The translations under genes and the position numbers were made by a program. The notes under the pieces were generated by a model. The model searched no databases and was not told the DNA's origin. It worked only from the letters and a program-made list of their open reading frames with translations. A DNA stretch of 23,168 nt from an uncultured bacterium (GTDB lineage: Bacteria > Actinomycetota > Coriobacteriia > Coriobacteriales > Coriobacteriaceae): the NCBI GenBank assembly GCA_905216175.1, contig CAJMSV010000018.1:1-23168 (forward strand), read 5' to 3'. How positions within the stretch are numbered: the stretch's first letter is position 1; every line of letters starts with the position of its first letter. This document shows positions 13,982-23,168 of this stretch, in pieces.

Positions 13982-14545
13982 TCACGATCCCTCCTTTGAG
14001 CTTATTGTTTGCGGTACCAGGCGCACGGCGCGCAGACGACACGAAGCATCGCCGGTATCCGCGGCAACCGTCACCATATCGACCCAGCCGCGTCCGTCAC
14101 GCACGATAGCGCCCCATACGTTGCCCTTAATATCGAGATAGCCGCTCAGGGCGAGCTGGGCCGTTGGCACCTCGCGGTAGGCGCGTAACATATCCGCCGC
14201 TGCCTCGGTCATCGGTCGGTCCTCGGACCATGCAAGCCGGACCGCAATCGCGTTGTCCTCAGACGAATCCGTCGCAGTGCCAGACCGCTTGTCGAGCGTC
14301 CGCAGAAAGGTTTGCGCCGTGACAGCGACATCCGAATCGTCCGCATCTCGCATCTCATCTTTTTGAGACGCCACCGCCGAATCTGAGCCCGAATCGAAGG
14401 CGGCCCCAGGACGCTGCTGCCGCGCGGCGTTAAGCCCCCAAAGCACCGCCGCTATCGCCACGGTCAGGCAAGCAAACACCAGCAGCACCCCGATGGGGCG
14501 CTCGCCCTCTACAGGCTGTTGATGCCCTCGCTGATAGCGTTCCAT
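13982..14545 (-). CDS. Unrecognised membrane-anchored protein of the Tad operon
   Basis: A 187-residue protein that I do not recognise. A hydrophilic leader (1-17) is followed by one membrane helix (PIGVLLVFACLTVAIAAVLW, 17-36), an Asp/Ser-rich linker (about 45-75), then a compact domain with VAVTAQTFLRTLDKR, SGYLDIKGNVWGAIVRDGRGWVDMVTVAAD and a single Cys. Type II topology with an outer domain is likely. The ATG at 14545 overlaps flp by 37 bases and has only AAGG ten bases upstream; a GTG at 14488 just before the helix is an alternative. Its place between flp and the minor pilins suggests a pilus accessory role, by position only. Confidence 0.65.
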   Translation of the reverse strand: MERYQRGHQQPVEGERPIGVLLVFACLTVAIAAVLWGLNAARQQRPGAAFDSGSDSAVASQKDEMRDADDSDVAVTAQTFLRTLDKRSGTATDSSEDNAIAVRLAWSEDRPMTEAAADMLRAYREVPTAQLALSGYLDIKGNVWGAIVRDGRGWVDMVTVAADTGDASCRLRAVRLVPQTISSKEGS

Positions 14546-14742
14546 AGATCTTGGACCTTGCCTTTAAATGCAACGATGGCAATAATCGCGATCACCACAA
14601 GCACACCCACCAAAATGGCGTACTCGGTGGTACCCTGTGCGCTCTCCTCCTGCAACAGCTCCTTGGCATGCTGGCGAGCGCGAATCGCCCGGCAAAAAGC
14701 CCAGCCCTGGACCTTGCCGGCAACGTCAGTCATCGTGTTCAT
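14509..14742 (-). CDS. flp: Flp-type major pilin precursor
   Basis: A 77-residue Flp/type IVb pilin. A basic leader with RARQHAKELLQEESA precedes QGTTEYAILVGVLVVIAIIA, the hydrophobic polymerisation helix (about 40-58), then a short tail GKVQDLWNAISEGINSL. Two cut sites are possible: after Gly37 (Glu at +3) or after Ala35 (Glu at +5). The latter matches the rule for prepilin peptidase and the three TadE-like siblings. The mature protein would be about 42 residues. The leader is longer than usual. GGAGG sits five bases before the ATG; the tadC stop is ten bases upstream. It should be the main structural subunit of the pilus. Confidence 0.88.
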   Translation of the reverse strand: MNTMTDVAGKVQGWAFCRAIRARQHAKELLQEESAQGTTEYAILVGVLVVIAIIAIVAFKGKVQDLWNAISEGINSL

Positions 14743-14752
14743 GTATTCCTCC

Positions 14753-15394
14753 CTACATCATCCCGCCTGCTCCCAACAGCGGGCCCAATATGGACAGAAG
14801 CAACGCCGGCAAGATGAGTGTGCCGGTGGGAATCAGCAGCTTGACGGGCGCACGCTCGATCTCGCGCTCGACCGCGGCGCGATGAGCCGCACGGATCTCG
14901 CGACTTTGAGCGGCCAGTGTCTCGGCAAGTGGGGCACCCAGGGCGAGCGCCTGCCCCACCGTGATGGCAAAGGTCTCGAGCGCTCGCACGTCCAGGTCGC
15001 GCGCGGCGGCCAATAACTCGTCCTCACGCGTGCCCACGCCCACCTGCCACGCCATGCAGGCCCGCTCAAGGCGAAGAGCCAACACTGACCGGCGGTTGGC
15101 GCAGAAAATCTCAAGCGCCGCATCAAACGAAAGACCGGCCGAAAGACCCAAGCGCACAACATCGATCATCTCGGACACTTCGCCGAGCGACACTCGCGCC
15201 GGGCCGCCCGCTCCAACCGCGCCCTTCATTCGCGCGGTCAGAGCATCGACCACCGAGCGACCCGCGGCAGCGACCAGCACCGCCTCGCGCTTGCAGGCCT
15301 CTGCGATCTTGCGTGCATCCGCCCGATCCAAACCCGTCGCGACAAATACACTCAGCGCGCACAGGCAAGCCGCAACTGCAACCGGGGCGCTCAT
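14753..15394 (-). CDS. tadC: Tad pilus inner-membrane platform protein TadC
   Basis: A 213-residue T2SSF-type platform protein, partner of TadB. An N-terminal membrane helix (about 2-19) is followed by a helical cytoplasmic part with VVRLGLSAGLSFDAALEIF (about 83-101) and GVGTREDELLAAARDL, typical of the GspF/TadC domain. A C-terminal hydrophobic hairpin ends LLSILGPLLGAGGMM. It is short for TadC, which is often near 280-300 residues. The ATG at 15392-15394 overlaps the tadB stop as ATGA; the longer upstream frame is overlap with tadB only. Confidence 0.87.
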   Translation of the reverse strand: MSAPVAVAACLCALSVFVATGLDRADARKIAEACKREAVLVAAAGRSVVDALTARMKGAVGAGGPARVSLGEVSEMIDVVRLGLSAGLSFDAALEIFCANRRSVLALRLERACMAWQVGVGTREDELLAAARDLDVRALETFAITVGQALALGAPLAETLAAQSREIRAAHRAAVEREIERAPVKLLIPTGTLILPALLLSILGPLLGAGGMM

Positions 15395-16317
15395 AGCTCC
15401 ACCCTCATAATGCGCCTGATAACCACCAGGGCAACGGCGTTGAGGGCAAGACCCAGCACCACAGCGCCCGCGCCGGCAGGCGTCGCAAGACCGCGACGAA
15501 AATCTGCCGAAAGCAGCGCCAACACCGCGCACATGCCCGTCGGCATCGCCGTGACCATATGCGCAGACATGCGGGCCTGCGACGTCTTAACATCTAGGCG
15601 GCGCTTGAGCTCAATGCGCTCCCCCACCATGCTCGACGCCTCGGACAGTAAGTCGGCAAGCGGAGCGCCGGTGCGCTGTGACACCTTAAGCGCCAAGGTC
15701 ACAAGCGAAAGACCGGGGGCGTCGATGCGCACGAGCAAGTCATCGAGCGCGTCGGTCGCCGAGATGCCGCAATCGATCGCCGCCGCCACCCGCAAAAACT
15801 CGGTATGCACCGGTTCTTGCGCATGAGCGCCCACAAAGCGCATGCCCTGGGCCAGCGAATGTCCCGAGGCAAGCGACATGGAAAGTGCGGTAAACGCCTC
15901 GGGCATGGCCTCTTCTGCATCGTGTTGCTCGCGCCGGCTCTCAAAGCCATCCCGAGCGGCGCCAACGGCAATCGGAGCAACAAGTCCCAAGGCAAATCCG
16001 AGGGGCGATAACGACACCATCGTTAGTAAAATGCAGCAGACACCGCTCGAGAGCAGCAGAAACGCCAAACGCCCCGAAGCATCTTCGATCACGAGGCCAA
16101 GGCGATGCGCCGGAGCCAGCGATGCCCACGAACGGGCGATCTTTTTCAGCAGATCGTTTTCCACCAGCTCACGCGGCAGTTTCTCTGCCACCGTCTCGAG
16201 CGCCTGACGCGCCAGCTCCGCCGGCGGCACCTGCGGCACACGAGGTTCCGCCCCGCACGCCGTCGCGACAGAAAACCCTGCCAAACCCCCTACGACGAGG
16301 GGCACAGCGACCTCCAT
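15391..16317 (-). CDS. tadB: Tad pilus inner-membrane platform protein TadB
   Basis: A 308-residue T2SSF protein. Membrane helices lie near 4-20, 83-120 (a pair) and 255-300 (a pair). The T2SSF domain (about 135-260) contains EAMPEAFTALSMSLASGHSL, then AIDCGISATDALDDLLVRI and SQRTGAPLADLL. With TadC it forms the platform turned by the TadA ATPase to insert or withdraw Flp subunits. The ATG overlaps tadA by 28 bases and has AGGAGG seven bases upstream inside tadA. Confidence 0.9.
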   Translation of the reverse strand: MEVAVPLVVGGLAGFSVATACGAEPRVPQVPPAELARQALETVAEKLPRELVENDLLKKIARSWASLAPAHRLGLVIEDASGRLAFLLLSSGVCCILLTMVSLSPLGFALGLVAPIAVGAARDGFESRREQHDAEEAMPEAFTALSMSLASGHSLAQGMRFVGAHAQEPVHTEFLRVAAAIDCGISATDALDDLLVRIDAPGLSLVTLALKVSQRTGAPLADLLSEASSMVGERIELKRRLDVKTSQARMSAHMVTAMPTGMCAVLALLSADFRRGLATPAGAGAVVLGLALNAVALVVIRRIMRVEL

Positions 16318-17618
16318 TCGTCCACCTCCTCTTGTGTGAGCGTCCCCGACCGCGGGCCTTCTGCGATAAACGGCGGCTCGCGGTCAAGCGTCCAGGTGCG
16401 CTCGGCGGCATCGAAAGTCACATAGCGCTCGAGCTCTACGCCGCCCGACGCGGCGCGACGCACCCCCGAATACGAGGAGACGAAGCGCCTGCCATCGGCG
16501 TGGCGCTCGGACATCACGATGCCGTCGAGCACCATGGCAATCTGCTCCTCGATGAGCTCGCTCGGCAGATCGATGCCATAACGTGCAAGCAACGTCAGAC
16601 GCACCACGGTCTCCTGTTCTGAGCCCGCATGAAGTGTGGTGAGCGACCCGTCGTGGCCCGTGTTCATGGCCTGCAACATGTCGCAGCACTCAGCACCGCG
16701 CACCTCACCCACCACGATGCGGTCGGGGCGCATGCGCAGGGCATTGGTCACCAGGTCGCGGATCGTCACCGCGCCCTCGCCCTCAATTGAAGCCTCGCGC
16801 GCCTCTAGACGCACCACGTGTGGATGATGCGCAAACTTGAGCTCGGCAGAGTCCTCGATCGTCACGATGCGCTCGCCGGTGGAAATCTCGCATGACAACG
16901 CGTTGAGCAGGGTGGTCTTACCAGATCCCGTGCCTCCCGCAACCGCCAGGTCCTGTCTCAGCGACACCGCGCATGACAGCAGCTGCGCATACCAAAGCGG
17001 CAGCGACCCCAGCCCCACAAGCTCGTCCAGCGAGCAGATGCGGTCCGAGAACTTTCGGATGGTGAGAATCGGTCCGTCAATCGCCACAGGCGGAATCACC
17101 GCGTTGACGCGATAGCCCGTTTTGAGGCGGGCGTTGACGATGGGGCTGCGCTCGTCGATACGGCGGCCAAGTGGCGAGATGATGCGGTCGATAAGCACCC
17201 GGATCTGCTCATCATCCTCAAACGCATGCTCGATGGGGTACAAGACGCCGCCGCGTTCAAAGAAAGCCGAGCGGCAGCCGTTGATCATGATTTCGGTAAC
17301 GGTGTCGTCCTCGATGAGCGGCTGCAACGGCCCCAAGCCCACCACGTCATCCAAAATCTCGTCGATGATAGTCTCGCGCTCGGGCGTCGCGAGATCGGTC
17401 GGCTCCTCAACATTGAGCGCCGCCTCCACCGCAGGACGCAATTCCGAGCGGGCAAGTGCCGGGTCGATATAGGCGCTGATACGCGCCACTTCGTCGTAAC
17501 CCATGCGGTCCATCACGGCGCGCTTGGTGCGTCGTTTCACCGCGCGGCGACGCCCCGCATCTACAGGCGCTGTCGCCGCTGCAGCGCCGGCAGCCTTAAT
17601 CCTTGTTTGCAAACTCAT
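16290..17618 (-). CDS. tadA: Tad pilus assembly ATPase TadA/CpaF
   Basis: A 442-residue secretion ATPase of the CpaF/TadA family. The N-terminal domain includes LGPLQPLIEDDTVTEIMING (95-114). The catalytic part shows Walker A GGTGSGKTT (228-236), the Asp box IEDSAELK (254-261), Walker B DRIVVGEVRG (299-308) and the His box GSLTTLHAGS (324-333). All catalytic motifs are intact. It hydrolyses ATP in the cytoplasm to drive pilus polymerisation through TadB/TadC. Its ATG overlaps the tadZ stop (ATGA). The C-terminal extension beyond about 385 is somewhat longer than in many CpaF proteins. Confidence 0.94.
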   Translation of the reverse strand: MSLQTRIKAAGAAAATAPVDAGRRRAVKRRTKRAVMDRMGYDEVARISAYIDPALARSELRPAVEAALNVEEPTDLATPERETIIDEILDDVVGLGPLQPLIEDDTVTEIMINGCRSAFFERGGVLYPIEHAFEDDEQIRVLIDRIISPLGRRIDERSPIVNARLKTGYRVNAVIPPVAIDGPILTIRKFSDRICSLDELVGLGSLPLWYAQLLSCAVSLRQDLAVAGGTGSGKTTLLNALSCEISTGERIVTIEDSAELKFAHHPHVVRLEAREASIEGEGAVTIRDLVTNALRMRPDRIVVGEVRGAECCDMLQAMNTGHDGSLTTLHAGSEQETVVRLTLLARYGIDLPSELIEEQIAMVLDGIVMSERHADGRRFVSSYSGVRRAASGGVELERYVTFDAAERTWTLDREPPFIAEGPRSGTLTQEEVDEWRSLCPSS

Positions 17619-19267
17619 CGCGAATCACCCTCGCGCGACCAGGGAAGGCGGATACGCGGGCGCTCGGTACGCGTTGCACGGTCGGCGACCATATCGCTCC
17701 AAGGGCCGACGGCGCACCCCAGTTCCACGAGCATCTCGCGCGTGGCCTCGCGCACGCTGGTCGCAAAAGCGCTGGTCTGCCCCACTGCCTCGTCAGCGCG
17801 CCCAAACGCCATGAGCGCGGCGAGATCCTGCCCGCCATCGGCGATACGAATCTTGGAGCTCAACGCACAGGCAATCTCAAAGCGCATGGCGACGTCCTCG
17901 TCTGCCCCGCGCGCACCGAACCGGTTGAACACGGCGCTCATGCGCGTGCGCGGCACACCTACTCGACTTGCCAGTTCAATGACGCGCGACGCCGATGTCG
18001 CGGACGACACCGCCGCATCGCCAACGACCAGGCAACGGTCGCTCGCCGCCACCGCAGCCGCCACGGCATCGCCCCAAAAGACCGAGGTATCGATAAAGAC
18101 CACGTCGGATTCGCGACGCAGGACATCAAGCAATAGCTCCACCGGACGTGCCATGAGCTCGGCTTGCTCGGGCGCCGCGACGGGACCCCAGAGCGTAACG
18201 CCCGGCGCCACGCGCATCGATGTGGCTACAATATCCGGCTCGGTGAGCGCGCCCGCCGCCGACGGCTCGATAAGTGCCGCCATATCGCGCGGAGCATCGA
18301 CGCCTAACAAGTCGTAAAGGTTTCCAAACATCAGGTCCAGGTCGAGCACGGCGGCACGCAAGCCCAACAGCGACGATGTGTGTGCCATGGTGGCAACGAT
18401 CGTCGACTTGCCGCAACCGCCCGAACCCGAAATGGCGCAGATGACCGGAGCTCGATGCTGCGGAGCGGCAGCGTCTGCCGGCGGCATCGGAGGCGGCGGG
18501 GCGGGCGTCGGCGACAGCGTCCCCGTCTCCCCCGCCGCAACCACACGCTGCGTCCAAGCCGGCACGGCGGCTTGTTCGGTCTGCAAGGCAGGCTCGTTCT
18601 GTGCAATCTGCTCATGCTGCATCAGCGACAACTCGCCGCACCCGGCAAAGCCCTCAACTTCGTCGAGTTCATCCGCCAGATTCACGCCGTGCACGTATCC
18701 CATATCTACAGCCGGGGAGTCGCCAGCATGCTGTGCCGGCCCTCCAGCGTCATCGTATACAAGGGAGTTCCGGGGGCGCCGACCATGCTCGGCTTCCGCT
18801 TTTCCATAATCATCAACACGCGGGCCTCTTGTAGCGCGAGGCGCCCCGGGTTCCCTATCAACAAAAGCATCGGGCTCAATCGTCATGCGCCGATCGGAAT
18901 CAACCGCTCCCTCGCCCGCGCGCCCGTTGCCGCATATACTGTGCGCAGCGATGACCTCGGTCGCCCCCGCGCGAAACAGTCCCTCGATATCCGACGGATC
19001 GAGCACTTCTATCAACACGACCACGCGACTCACGCGGCCTTCGGCCGTCAGGCGCGCAACAGTCTTGCGCACATCTTCGATATCAAACAGAGACGCCGCG
19101 ATGATGGCAGCCCCGCGGCGCGACGGAAACGCCCGCGCCATGGAAACCAGCCCGTCCAGGTCACCCACGCGAAGCACCTGTGCACCCGCATCACGGCCCT
19201 CGACTTCCTGCTGCAACAGCCCGTAATCGCCGCACGCGCAGCACGCAAGCCAGATCGCCTTCATCAC
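17615..19267 (-). CDS. tadZ: TadZ/CpaE-like ParA-family ATPase
   Basis: A 550-residue three-part protein. Residues 1-110 look like a receiver-like domain (repeated VVLI, AGATEVIAA). Residues about 115-270 are a low-complexity, Pro/Ala-rich linker including TPAPPPPMPPADAAAP. Residues 272-520 are a MinD/ParA-type ATPase: Walker A GSGGCGKST (281-289), LDLDLMFGNLYDLLG (308-322) and VVFIDTSVFW (389-398). The signature Lys at the start of the deviant Walker A is Ser. TadZ proteins position the pilus machinery at the cell pole. The start is GTG 19265-19267 or ATG 19262-19264, both overlapping the cpaB stop and served by GGAGG. Confidence 0.85.
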   Translation of the reverse strand: MMKAIWLACCACGDYGLLQQEVEGRDAGAQVLRVGDLDGLVSMARAFPSRRGAAIIAASLFDIEDVRKTVARLTAEGRVSRVVVLIEVLDPSDIEGLFRAGATEVIAAHSICGNGRAGEGAVDSDRRMTIEPDAFVDREPGAPRATRGPRVDDYGKAEAEHGRRPRNSLVYDDAGGPAQHAGDSPAVDMGYVHGVNLADELDEVEGFAGCGELSLMQHEQIAQNEPALQTEQAAVPAWTQRVVAAGETGTLSPTPAPPPPMPPADAAAPQHRAPVICAISGSGGCGKSTIVATMAHTSSLLGLRAAVLDLDLMFGNLYDLLGVDAPRDMAALIEPSAAGALTEPDIVATSMRVAPGVTLWGPVAAPEQAELMARPVELLLDVLRRESDVVFIDTSVFWGDAVAAAVAASDRCLVVGDAAVSSATSASRVIELASRVGVPRTRMSAVFNRFGARGADEDVAMRFEIACALSSKIRIADGGQDLAALMAFGRADEAVGQTSAFATSVREATREMLVELGCAVGPWSDMVADRATRTERPRIRLPWSREGDSR

Positions 19268-19923
19268 TCGTCGCCTCCGCTCTTTTTGCCGCGCGCCGTG
19301 GCGGGAATCGTCAAGCTGACCGTTCCCTTGCCCGAGGCTCCCAGCAGTTCCTTGACGTCTTCGGGGTCAGCCGCCAGCGTCACCCATTCGATCTTGCCCT
19401 CGCGCGTGGCACCGGAATTCTCACTGGTATCGATCACGTGCGCGCCGCACAGTCGATCGGTTACGCCATCTTTTTGCACGTACACGTCCACATAGCTGCC
19501 CACGCCCGTGGCACCGCCGACCGAGTGCTCGGCATCGACCGCCACCGAAACGGCGACCTTGCCCTTAGGCACCTCGAGCTTGTGGCTCTCGGCCTTGGTG
19601 TAGACATTGCAGATCACGGCGTTTTTGGGAATACGTGAAGTCGTCACGTCGCCGCGCACCTGGCGCAGCTCGGTCGCCGCGTCACGCGGCAGCAGGCTCG
19701 TCAGCCATTCCTGGGTTATGACATTGGTCTCATCGAGGGTCTCGCCCACATCGATATCGCGCGCCGCGACGCATACCTCGACGCGATCGCCACCGTACTT
19801 GGCCAAGGTCTCAGCCTGGACCTGTTCGGCTTGCGAGCGGATCGACGAGCCGTAAACCATGCAGAGCAGCGCAGCGAGCACGCCCGCGACCAGACTGATG
19901 GCGATGCGCTTGCTCTTGTTCAC
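19264..19923 (-). CDS. cpaB: CpaB/RcpC-type SAF-domain pilus protein
   Basis: A 219-residue protein, first gene of the Tad operon. One N-terminal membrane helix (about 5-25) is followed by the SAF domain (VCVAARDIDVGETLDETNV, about 50-68; VRGDVTTSRIPKNAVI) and a beta-rich outer region (VAVSVAVDAEHSVGGATGVGSYVDVYV). The Lys-rich tail ends GKKSGGDE. I choose GTG at 19921-19923 because AGGAG lies five bases upstream; the ATG 15 bases earlier is before that site. In diderms CpaB works with the secretin CpaC; none is present here, as expected for a monoderm, so it probably organises the pilus in the cell wall. Confidence 0.85.
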   Translation of the reverse strand: MNKSKRIAISLVAGVLAALLCMVYGSSIRSQAEQVQAETLAKYGGDRVEVCVAARDIDVGETLDETNVITQEWLTSLLPRDAATELRQVRGDVTTSRIPKNAVICNVYTKAESHKLEVPKGKVAVSVAVDAEHSVGGATGVGSYVDVYVQKDGVTDRLCGAHVIDTSENSGATREGKIEWVTLAADPEDVKELLGASGKGTVSLTIPATARGKKSGGDE

Positions 19924-20123
19924 GGCCGCTCCTCTCATGGCAGTGCCGGGCGAATGCCCGTACCACCATTGTCTGGGCGGTCAGAGTGCAAAGCGGCGCA
20001 ATCGCGATCTTGGTTTTCGATGTCAAACCAATCGCCGACCAAAAGCTGACCAGCCCGTCAAGCTCGTGGCAAGGTTTTGGCCAGCACGTCAGCAAACTGC
20101 ATGTTTCGAGGCTTTTCCGCAGC

Positions 20124-20158
20124 AAAAAAGCCGTCTCCCGAACAGTTGGGAGACGGCT
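20124..20158 (-). terminator. Intrinsic terminator of rsgA
   Basis: A perfect 11-bp stem (AGCCGTCTCCC at 20129-20139 with 20148-20158) and 8-base loop, followed on the minus strand by TTTTTT (20124-20129). The rest of the gap to cpaB (19924-20123) should hold the Tad operon promoter; a TTGACA at 20021-20026 (minus) is present but no good -10 follows. Confidence 0.88.
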
Positions 20159-20175
20159 GTCATAGGAAAAATCAA

Positions 20176-21360
20176 TTACAGATGGACATCGGGATCGAGC
20201 ATTTGAGCACTCACGCGCATGGATGACGCCAGGTTTTGGAACGTTTCCAAACGCAGACTGTCGATCTGCCCGGCGTCCTCGGCCTCGCGAACGGCACAAC
20301 CCGGCTCATGGGTATGCGTGCAATCGCCAAACCGGCACGCGCGCGATGCCTCGACAATCTCGGGGAAGGCGCGCGCCAGACCCCGCTCGTGACCCACGAG
20401 CGGTAGGCTGCGCAGGCCCGGGGCATCGGCGATCACGCCGGCGTCGCCCGGCAGCGCCACCATCACACGCGCGACGGTAGTGTGACGGCCCTGGTCGTCG
20501 CGTTCGCGCACACCGCCAGTCGCCAACGTATCGTGGCCCAGCAGTGCATTGAGCAGCGTCGACTTGCCGGCACCCGACTCGCCCAGAATCATGGCGCAGC
20601 TCCCGGCGGGCACGCAGGCACGGACCTCGTCCAGGCCGCGGCCCTCGGCAGAGGACGTCACGATCACGCGCACGTCCGGGCCCACCAGGCGGCGCACGCG
20701 GTCCAGATCGCGCTCGAGCTCCTCGGCATCGCAGCGGTCAGCTTTGGTGAGTACCACCACCGGCTCGGCATCGCAGTCGAGCGCCAACACCAGCGAGCGC
20801 GCCACGCGGTCGAGCAGCACCTCACCGGCACCGAGCGCCTGCACGATCAGCACGCTATCTACGTTGGAGCAGAGCACCTGACGCTCGCCGCGGGCACGGC
20901 CACGCCAACGCTCAAAGCTCGTACGGCGCGGCAGCACGCACTCGATCACGCCCATGTCGTGGCCGGGCGCACGGCGCACCGCTACGCGGTCGCCCACGGC
21001 CGGCAACAGGACCTCGTCCTCGCCGCGCGACTTAGCAAATCCTACGGCGTGCTCGGCACGGAACGTATCAGTGGCAGTCGCCACCAGTGGAAACCCGCGG
21101 TCCAGGCGCACCACGGCGCCCAGCTGCATCTGCTCTGGCTGCTCGGCTTGCGCGCAAAAATCATCGAAGGCTGCCTGTTGGGCGGCATCGACCGGCAGAT
21201 CGTCGAACGCCGGAACATCCTGTAGCGCATCGAGCCCCGGTACGCTCGCCAACAACTCCTCGGCGGACGCAGGGGCTTCGGTCGCAAGCTTCCGACGACG
21301 GTCACGCTTAGCCCGCGCCCCCGTCGTCTTTTTCTTCGCCTTAGCCTTAGCCTTGCCCAC
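20176..21360 (-). CDS. rsgA: Ribosome small subunit-dependent GTPase RsgA
   Basis: A 394-residue circularly permuted GTPase that checks late 30S ribosome assembly. Order of motifs is G4 LTKAD (204-208), G1 GESGAGKST (260-268), switch I RHTTVA (292-297), G3 DAPG (312-315), then zinc ligands Cys342, Cys347, His349 and Cys355. An OB-fold (about 79-150) precedes the GTPase. The first 24 residues are strongly basic (GKAKAKAKKKTTGARAKR), and with the following acidic part make an N-terminal extension of about 75 residues. The start is GTG at 21358-21360, with GGAGG five bases upstream; the longer frame runs through the terminator hairpin and is not credible. Monocistronic. Confidence 0.94.
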   Translation of the reverse strand: MGKAKAKAKKKTTGARAKRDRRRKLATEAPASAEELLASVPGLDALQDVPAFDDLPVDAAQQAAFDDFCAQAEQPEQMQLGAVVRLDRGFPLVATATDTFRAEHAVGFAKSRGEDEVLLPAVGDRVAVRRAPGHDMGVIECVLPRRTSFERWRGRARGERQVLCSNVDSVLIVQALGAGEVLLDRVARSLVLALDCDAEPVVVLTKADRCDAEELERDLDRVRRLVGPDVRVIVTSSAEGRGLDEVRACVPAGSCAMILGESGAGKSTLLNALLGHDTLATGGVRERDDQGRHTTVARVMVALPGDAGVIADAPGLRSLPLVGHERGLARAFPEIVEASRACRFGDCTHTHEPGCAVREAEDAGQIDSLRLETFQNLASSMRVSAQMLDPDVHL

Positions 21361-21408
21361 AAGCGCCTCCCAGCACAAAACCACACAACTGAGCAGGTAT
21401 TTTAAATC

Positions 21409-21442
21409 AAAAAGAGCTGGCCGGGCAAAGCCCGACCAGCTC
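21409..21442 (-). terminator. Intrinsic terminator after the P-type ATPase gene
   Basis: GAGCTGG/CCAGCTC and CGGGC/GCCCG form a 13-position stem with one mismatch and a 3-base loop (21414-21442). On the minus strand it is followed by TTTTT (21409-21413) and more T-rich sequence. Confidence 0.75.
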
Positions 21443-21501
21443 ACAAACTTTCCCTCAGCCCTTTTCATCCGCACGGGAGAAAAGCCAGCAAGGATACCGC
21501 A

Positions 21502-21596
21502 GGGCCCGCCCGCCGGGAGGGGTTTCCTAAGGGCACATCCCGCAGCCGCAAAGCGGCGAGGACGTGCCCGTGGAAACCCCGCAGGCGGTCGGGCCC
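21502..21596. repeat. 95-nt nested inverted repeat between ATPase and rsgA
   Basis: Four arms pair in order around one centre: GGGCCC (21502-21507/21591-21596), GGGGTTTCC (21519-21527/21572-21580), GGGCAC (21531-21536/21564-21569) and GCCGC (21545-21549/21553-21557) with an AAA loop. Further pairing (CCGCC/GGCGG) lies next to the outer arm. It starts 12 bases after the ATPase stop and lacks a T-run. It may be a dispersed repeat or a structured RNA end. Confidence 0.7.
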
Positions 21597-21607
21597 GGAC
21601 AGGAACG

Positions 21608-23168
<1,561 letters not shown>

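Noticed and set aside
19998..20026. Tad operon promoter
   Set aside because: A perfect TTGACA exists on the minus strand (20021-20026), but the sequence 16-18 bp downstream (GATTGC region) is a poor -10, so I do not call it.
21361..21474. N-terminal hydrophobic extension of RsgA
   Set aside because: The added residues translate the terminator hairpin of the upstream gene; a GTG with GGAGG at the right distance is the better start.

Overview
The window looks like a chromosomal stretch from a GC-rich (roughly 60% by eye), Gram-positive anaerobe of the Coriobacteriia, most like Collinsella. I infer this from protein style, from the rsmI-metG-tatD-rsmA neighbourhood, and from a secretin-less Tad/Flp pilus locus. 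The taxon is an inference and was not checked by search. Almost every gene lies on the minus strand, so transcription runs from high to low coordinates. The only plus-strand gene I can support is a 57-residue membrane protein at 619-792.

From left to right the window holds: the 5' part of serS (cut by the window edge); a short divergent intergenic region; the small membrane protein; a repeat and terminator element (799-952); a three-gene unit SPFH protein > rlmH > proC; tRNA-Leu(CAG) with its own promoter and terminator, followed by a second copy of its 3' end that looks like an integration scar; rsmA > tatD; metG; and a GH5-like protein > rsmI. Next come three degenerate 62-bp repeats, tRNA-Phe(GAA) with a strong promoter, and a toxin/antitoxin-like pair with a palindromic operator candidate.

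The centrepiece is a tightly coupled Tad (Flp) pilus operon at 10334-19923: cpaB > tadZ > tadA > tadB > tadC > flp > unknown membrane protein > three TadE-like pseudopilins with a TadG-like protein between them > DUF192 protein. Most junctions overlap by a few bases. CpaB and TadZ would act in assembly and positioning, TadA powers the TadB/TadC platform, Flp is the major pilin, and the TadE/TadG-like proteins are minor pilins. Four pilin-like proteins share an Ala-Gln-x-Thr-x-Glu processing motif. The TadG-like gene is split by an apparent frameshift, and one TadE-like gene seems to begin at ATT. No prepilin peptidase is present. On the far right are rsgA, a 95-nt nested inverted repeat, and most of the cytosolic and C-terminal membrane part of a P2-type Ca2+-ATPase running off the edge.

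I see no complete mobile element, no CRISPR array and no clear defence system. The points most worth a second look are the GH5-like protein lacking its catalytic acid/base, the pilin motif and start-codon oddities, the TadG frameshift, the tRNA-Leu scar, and the structured intergenic repeats.
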